Positions 59,159 to 64,000 of a DNA stretch of 64,000 nucleotides are shown here, piece after piece (positions within the stretch are counted from its first letter, which is position 1; each line of letters begins with the position of its first letter). Position numbers and translations under genes: made by a program. Source of the stretch: Capillidium heterosporum (taxonomy: Eukaryota > Entomophthoromycota > Entomophthoromycetes > Entomophthorales > Capillidiaceae); contig WBMQ01000007.1 of NCBI GenBank assembly GCA_016630905.1, forward strand, positions 1-64,000, in the 5' to 3' direction. A model generated the notes under the pieces. The model ran no database searches and was not told where the DNA came from. It worked only from the letters and a program-made list of their open reading frames with translations.

Positions 59159-59731
59159 ATGAAAACAATACATCTACTCCTTCCCTTAGTACTCCACCTA
59201 AGCTTCATAGCAAGTGACAACAAACACTCCAAGTCCAAAGCAGCCGAACCTAGTGCAAACCCAATCACAAAAGATCCCAGCTTAAGTAGCAACTTCTCTG
59301 GCACTTTATTAGGTGTAATGCTCTTTGGCTTATTCCAAAAGAATGCTTATTTAGGTCTCAAATTCGGCAACTCGCAAGTGCAGTACTACAACCCAACCGA
59401 CACCCAACCCATTTTAAGCTCATTATTCAACAATGACTGTGGGCCCAATGCCTCGTTAGTTTCGATATTCAACTTTGAGGAGCGAGCCAATCCTTCCAAA
59501 CTATGCTACGGTGGTTACATAGGTATAGTGTTGAAAGATCCTAATTATCAACGCTTTTTGACGAATGTTGATGGTAGTGGTAAAGGTGACTTGTACTTAA
59601 ATGGGTTCCAGAAGTCAGTTGGAAGACCTAACGGGGTTCTACGGATCCGAGGCGATACTCAACACTTTTTCAACATTGGTAGCAATTGGTTTTTAAATCC
59701 GGATGCTGAGTTTAACATCACCCCTTATTAA
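59159..59731 (+). CDS. Secreted protein of unknown function
   Basis: The ATG at 59159 gives 190 residues with a signal peptide, MKTIHLLLPLVLHLSFIAS. The in-frame ATG at 59072 would put 29 residues before it and hide the signal, so the shorter start is chosen. The mature part has a Lys/Ser-rich linker, then a hydrophobic GTLLGVMLFGLFQKNAYLGL, and a compact region with two cysteines (NNDCGPN, KLCYGGYIGI) that may pair, GKGDLYLNGFQKSVGRPNG and FFNIGSNWFLNPDAEF. No known family is recognised. The composition and codon use are gene-like. It neighbours another orphan secreted protein transcribed convergently. Confidence 0.75.
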   Translation: MKTIHLLLPLVLHLSFIASDNKHSKSKAAEPSANPITKDPSLSSNFSGTLLGVMLFGLFQKNAYLGLKFGNSQVQYYNPTDTQPILSSLFNNDCGPNASLVSIFNFEERANPSKLCYGGYIGIVLKDPNYQRFLTNVDGSGKGDLYLNGFQKSVGRPNGVLRIRGDTQHFFNIGSNWFLNPDAEFNITPY

Positions 59732-59849
59732 ATTATACTTCATATATTAGACCCATCATATATATGTGCATTAAAATGCAATATAAAATGAAATTTAACA
59801 ATATATATTTAATAATAGACACGAGTAAGCTAAAAGTTTAAACTCATCC

Positions 59850-60659
59850 TCAAACTTTCTTAGCAGCGGCGGCAACTTGATTGAAGTTGGTTAAGGAGCC
59901 TACCTGAACGGTAACTTTCTTTTCCTTTTTAATAGGGAGGATCTTAGGTTCAGCTTCCTGTAACTTACTTGATTCAAGAAAGCAACGCTTTTTAATAAAA
60001 GGGGACCCCAACTTCAACTTGAGGAGGCGTTGCTTACATGGGAGGTAGAGATCTTGGGCGATTGAAAGTTTAGGTTGGTAGACCTGGGAGATTAAATTAT
60101 AATGGTAGGTAGGGACATAAGGGTAAGCACCAGAATCATGTACGTTACTTTGTCTCTTGATGGGATTGCGCTGCAAGATCTGTTCCTGGCCCAAATTGAT
60201 TATAGTTTCGGGTGACAAATCGGGTTTGGTTGCAATATCGGCCAAGTTGGAGTCCTTAGTAACGGATCGATAGAATATATCAGCGTAAGGATCTTGGTGG
60301 TTAAAAGAGTGCTTGGAAGCTTCATCGATCAAACTCATTTTACTGACTTGGGCCTGACCTAAGTTGATCTTGGTAGTTGGGAAAGTGGCTTTGGAGGCAG
60401 CTTCATCAATGACATCGACGTCATAGGCACTTCCATGAACGTTTCTGTAGACTAATTGGGGACTGTAGTAGTGGTAAGGAGCCAAGTAGCGACTTATATT
60501 TTCCCTGAGCAAGCTTTTCTTACTGAGTTGAAGCTGACCCAGGTTGACCTTAGTAGTTGGGGAGATTGATTGTGTTAGGAACTCTCCAGCTAAATCAAAG
60601 TCAGTAAGTTGGTATCCGTTTACACTTAATAAGCTAGCTATAAGTAACAACGATTTCAT
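59850..60659 (-). CDS. Secreted repeat protein with three NLGQxQ units
   Basis: A 269-residue single-exon ORF with signal peptide MKSLLLIASLLSVNG. Three imperfect repeats of about 56-60 residues start at residues 34, 94 and 150: PTTKVNLGQLQLSKKSLL, PTTKINLGQAQVSKMSLI and PETIINLGQEQILQRNPI. NLGQxQ is invariant (39-44, 99-104, 155-160), and each unit ends in a Tyr-rich segment (YHYYSPQLVYRNV, DPYADIFYRSV, YHYNLISQVY). A two-cysteine, Lys-rich tail follows (LPCKQRLLKLK, KKRCF). Dibasic pairs at KK47-48, KR168-169 and KK near 225 could be kexin sites, but they do not flank each repeat. No family is recognised. A TATA box sits 34 bp upstream. Confidence 0.8.
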   Translation of the reverse strand: MKSLLLIASLLSVNGYQLTDFDLAGEFLTQSISPTTKVNLGQLQLSKKSLLRENISRYLAPYHYYSPQLVYRNVHGSAYDVDVIDEAASKATFPTTKINLGQAQVSKMSLIDEASKHSFNHQDPYADIFYRSVTKDSNLADIATKPDLSPETIINLGQEQILQRNPIKRQSNVHDSGAYPYVPTYHYNLISQVYQPKLSIAQDLYLPCKQRLLKLKLGSPFIKKRCFLESSKLQEAEPKILPIKKEKKVTVQVGSLTNFNQVAAAAKKV

Positions 60660-60692
60660 TGTGTATGCTTATTATTCCCAAAACTATCGTGC

Positions 60693-60700
60693 CTTTTATA
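60693..60700 (-). promoter_or_regulatory. TATA box of the NLGQxQ repeat gene
   Basis: The minus strand reads TATAAAAG 34 bp upstream of the ATG at 60659. Sequence and spacing are classical. Confidence 0.5.
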
Positions 60701-61189
60701 GTCAAATTTAAAGTATTTTAACTTTTACACCTTAAATTAATAAAACTTTATTTGATAGATATATTAGTTAAAATAGTTTATTTTATGTAATTTTACTATA
60801 CTGTATTGATGGAATAGGTAGTAGGTATATACTTTAGACTTTAAATTCGGTACTTTTATATAGATGCAATTTTGAATTATCAGTTACTTGTATATATTCA
60901 CTGGAATATACTTAAATTGTATAAATTTAACTATATATATTGGTAAGAATTTATCACATTAGAAGCTTATAACAGTTTATTTGAAAATGGCTCCTGTACA
61001 TACCACATTTTGCATTCTTTAGACCTCAAACCTTGCAAATAGCAAAATTTTTAATAAGCTTGTTGCTGAAGTATCGACTTTTCATCCAATCTTTTGTATT
61101 GGTTTTTACAAAGTTAATCATACAAGAGTGATTTTATATTGGATATAAGCTTATTGCACAAACCTAAAGTTTGTTGAAAGGTTAGTGTA

Positions 61190-61770
61190 AATTCCAATTG
61201 TATATTCATTAGTGACCTCAAATCACCTACATTTGCAAATCTAAGATTGCTATAAGATTTTGATAGTGAGGATTTAGTAGTTCAAATCATATATGAGTGG
61301 CATATATTGTACTTTAGTTCAAAGTATACGCTGGATCTATAAACTTCATAATAGTTTCTACTGAAGCCATCACCACTTATTTTGAAGGCAATTGATTTGG
61401 CTCTCAGCACTTTCTATAATTTTATATGCAAATAACCTTATAATATCAACATCAAATGCCAAACTTTTTTTGAAAATTTAAACGCTTCGTAGATAGTAAT
61501 ACTATATACCACCATTTTCAGCAACTATCTTCTCGGTGCTTTGAATCAATACTTCAATACGCAGTTGGTATCGGACGTTCTTAGACCACTTGATATCGCT
61601 AAAAATCAAAGGAATTTGAATATAGGCAACTGGATGATGGTACTTATTGAATAACTAGCAATTTACAGTAGTATATGGTAGGTGATACAATAGTGTTAAA
61701 ATTGTTGATCCAGCATCTGACAATATCTATAGCTGGGCGTAGTATGTTTGACTTATTACCAACTTCTAAA
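61190..61770 (-). pseudogene. Possible relict of a Zn2Cys6-type regulator
   Basis: On the minus strand, ILRPAIDIVRCWINNFNTIV then, after a short break, LFNKYHHPVAYIQIPLIF (about 61600-61740) resemble the YF..FHP..PI..K start of fungal_trans domains. Further on, SNLRFANVGDLRSLMNIQLEF (about 61195-61260) resembles PDSKVGDINTLARATGQHLE in the intact factor at 23.1 kb. Stops intervene and no zinc cluster is seen. The match is weak and by eye only. Confidence 0.25.
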
Positions 61771-62582
61771 AATTGCTGTAATAATTGATTTTAGAATATC
61801 ATAACTCCCTAACCATTCATATTTGCATATAAATCGATTTAATATGTAGCTCTAAATTGTAGGCACTGAAAACATAACTTTAAACTATAGGTTTGTAATA
61901 AAACTTAAATGCCTACTATTATACATTTGAATATAAATATAGGCTTCACTGTATGTCAACTGCAACTTATCATAAAGATGCCGAATATATCCAACTTCAA
62001 TGCCATTTTCAACTATAATTATATGCTAATTTTATACTATGAAAGCAATACGTTTATCTTCACCAAAATATTATTTATATATATTATAGAATATGGGTTT
62101 TGAGTATATTAACTTTCATATACGATATAAATCCGCTTTACTAAATATAATTACATTGTATAAAAAGCAATTATATATATAGCAAACAAGTATATAAATG
62201 AAATAACGATAGTGCCCCACTATTTTTCCAATACACTGACATCATATCAGATCGAGCTTATACCATTACCCCCTAAGATTCGGTCAGACTTCTCCAATAA
62301 ACTGCAAGGAAAATCGGATGTCCATCAAGTATTGGCTACCATCATCCAAACTAATTTCCAAATAAAGCAACTTTCGAATCTAATTTTGAAATGTATAGGC
62401 TAAAACTCGACCAAAAGCCAAAGAAAACTCCGATTTACACCATAAGGATAAACGAAAGGTTGAAGAATAAAAAGCTGAAGGTTCCTTGAAAATTGAAGTA
62501 TATATCGACTGTCGGCAGGTTATCCAACTTCAACTAATTTATCATACGGTACAGGTTACATCAACAATAGCATAAAGAAGCC

Positions 62583-63603
62583 ATGACCCAAAGTTTAGAG
62601 CTCAAGGAAAACTGCCAACCCAAAACCACCAAGTTACCACCCAAGCTAGCAGGGTTTTTAGCTGGAGGGCTAGGTGCCTGCTGTGCTGTAACTTTTACCA
62701 ACCCATTTGAAGTAAACATTCATTTATCTCTCTGCTTACCAATTTCACTTTACATTAGGTAGTAAAAACTCGCTTACAGCTACAAGGCGAGTTAACCAAG
62801 TCGGTAACCAAAGCATCAAGGATTTACAAGAGCTTACCACAAGCCTTTTTACTCATCTTAAAAACTGAAAAGCTACCTGGTATCCAACGCGGCCTAGTTG
62901 CAGCTTACAACTACCAACTTATTATGAACGGTGTACGGTTCGGTCTCTACGACATCCTAAAGCAAAACTTACCCAACACCTACGCGAGCTCTATATTAAG
63001 TGCTATAGTTTCAGGCGGCTTAGGTGCTAGTTTAGGTTCTCCTCTCTTTCTAATCAAGACACGTCTGCAAGCCTTTTCCCCAACTTTCAAAGTAGGCACC
63101 CAGTACGAGTACAAAGGGGTTATAGATGGTTTAGCCAAAGTTTACAAGAAGGAAGGCTTAGCCGGTTGGTTTAGAGGTACTCCGGCCTCGGCACTACGAA
63201 CTTCGGTAGGTAGTATGGTACAGTTACCTACCTATGAGCTCAGCAAGAAGTATTTCCAAAGTTTGGGATTGCAGGATACAAAGCTACATTTCTTTTCCAG
63301 TATGGTTTCCGGATTCTTTGTATGCTGTGCTATGAACCCCTTTGACGTTGTTACTACTAGATTGTACAACCAGCCTAGGGACCCTATAACTAACAAACCT
63401 ATGCTCTACAACTCTATTGGATCCTGTTTAGTAAAGACCGTAAAATCGGAAGGTGTATTTGGCCTCTTCAAAGGCTTTACCGCTCATTACTTTAGGATCG
63501 GTCCCCATACTATATTGACGTTTATATTCATGGTAACTTTTTTGCTAGATACTTTTGATATTGACTTTGGCTATAGGAGAAGTTCAAGAAATGGTTGGCT
63601 TAG
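62583..63603 (+). CDS. Mitochondrial carrier, OAC1/SLC25A34-35-like
   Basis: Three exons (62583-62711, 62759-63532, 63577-63603) give 309 residues, a normal carrier length. The three Px[DE]xx[KR]x[KR] signatures are NPFEVVKTRLQLQGEL (the first intron splits it exactly), SPLFLIKTRLQAFSP and NPFDVVTTRLYNQ. Between them are GLVAAYNYQLIMNGVRFGLYD and GFTAHYFRIGPHTILTFIF. These resemble yeast OAC1 and animal SLC25A34/35, which move oxaloacetate, sulfate or related dicarboxylates across the inner mitochondrial membrane. The second signature has L in place of the acidic residue. Reading through the last intron would give a longer odd tail; splicing at 63533-63576 restores EKFKKWLA-stop, typical of carrier ends. 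Confidence 0.93.
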
Positions 63604-64000
63604 TATCTTTACATAGGCTGAAACTGTGAATGTTATTAGATGGTAGATTTGGGTATACTTTAACTTGGCAAAATAATTAATATATCTTATCCTATATTTT
63701 TTGCTTCTGCATACTATGAAGGGCTTTTATATCATTTAAGCTTCCTTCTTTATACACTTTTCTATACTGTATTCAGGTATGTAATATTTAAATCAACATT
63801 TATATCGTCAATTTACGCTTTAAATATTAAATTTATATGTCACCAAATATGATATCCAGCCTAAAGGTTAGTATATTTATAACTATAATAAAGAATATCT
63901 ATTGAGCATAAATATCACTCCGATAACCAATATACCCTAGCAAATGATGATATAAGGCTATGATATTCGTTTTTAAACGTCCATTTGTGAAGTATTTCAT
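63604..64000. other. AT-rich 3' flank at the window end
   Basis: No feature is recognised in the last 397 bp. Confidence 0.5.

Larger units (their letters stand above)
60660..62582. other. Intergenic region with degenerate coding traces
   Basis: AT-rich. On the minus strand about 61200-61760 two stretches look once-coding (see separate entry). On the plus strand an open frame at 62140-62403 without an ATG ends IIQTNFQIKQLSNLILKC and lies just upstream of the carrier gene. It has no motif I recognise and may be relict or an exon of an unseen gene. Confidence 0.35.

Overview
This is a eukaryotic, fungal window. Genes are separated by AT-rich spacers, many are split by introns of about 36-80 nt (GTAAGT-type donors, YAG acceptors), and the standard code is used. 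Zn2Cys6 transcription factor, Tom20, KIN1-type kinase, Cdc15-type F-BAR protein, oxaloacetate-carrier-type SLC25 protein, tyrosinase and secreted M28 peptidase all fit a fungus. An ABCB8-like mitochondrial ABC half-transporter, expanded F-box/LRR genes, secreted tyrosinases and low GC suggest an early-diverging lineage, perhaps Entomophthoromycotina/Conidiobolus-like. That placement is inference. No prokaryotic, viral, CRISPR or complete transposon feature was seen.

Layout. 0.6-30 kb: sugar transporter (-), PLP-homeostasis protein (+, 7 exons), F-BAR/SH3 scaffold (-), secreted 5'-nucleotidase-like phosphoesterase (-), mitochondrial ABC transporter (+), small Cys-rich secreted protein (-), ALG9 mannosyltransferase (+), PACT-type coiled-coil protein (-), a Tom20-SET/MYND fusion (-), Zn2Cys6 regulator (-), and a candidate His-brace (LPMO-like) secreted protein (-).

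29.5-44 kb is a duplicated block. Two ARHGAP1-like RhoGAP genes (+), one intact and one broken tyrosinase (+), and one intact and one broken F-box/LRR gene (-) occur as two diverged sets. Thymidylate synthase lies between the RhoGAP and F-box members of the first set only.

44-64 kb: KIN1/MARK-type kinase (-), a graveyard of F-box/LRR pseudogenes on both strands (49.0-51.7 and 56.7-57.7 kb), secreted M28 aminopeptidase (-), elongator tRNA-Met(CAT) (-), coiled-coil protein (-), two orphan secreted proteins (one with three NLGQxQ repeats), and an OAC1/SLC25A35-like mitochondrial carrier (+).

The genes do not form one pathway. Recurrent themes are secretion (phosphoesterase, tyrosinase, LPMO-like protein, peptidase, orphan proteins), mitochondrial membrane function (ABCB8-like, Tom20-SET, OAC1-like) and polarity/cytokinesis/cytoskeleton (F-BAR, RhoGAPs, KIN1, PACT protein). 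The strongest oddities are the Tom20-SET fusion with a degenerate SET motif, the rearranged RhoGAP/tyrosinase/F-box duplication, and the repeat-bearing secreted orphan.
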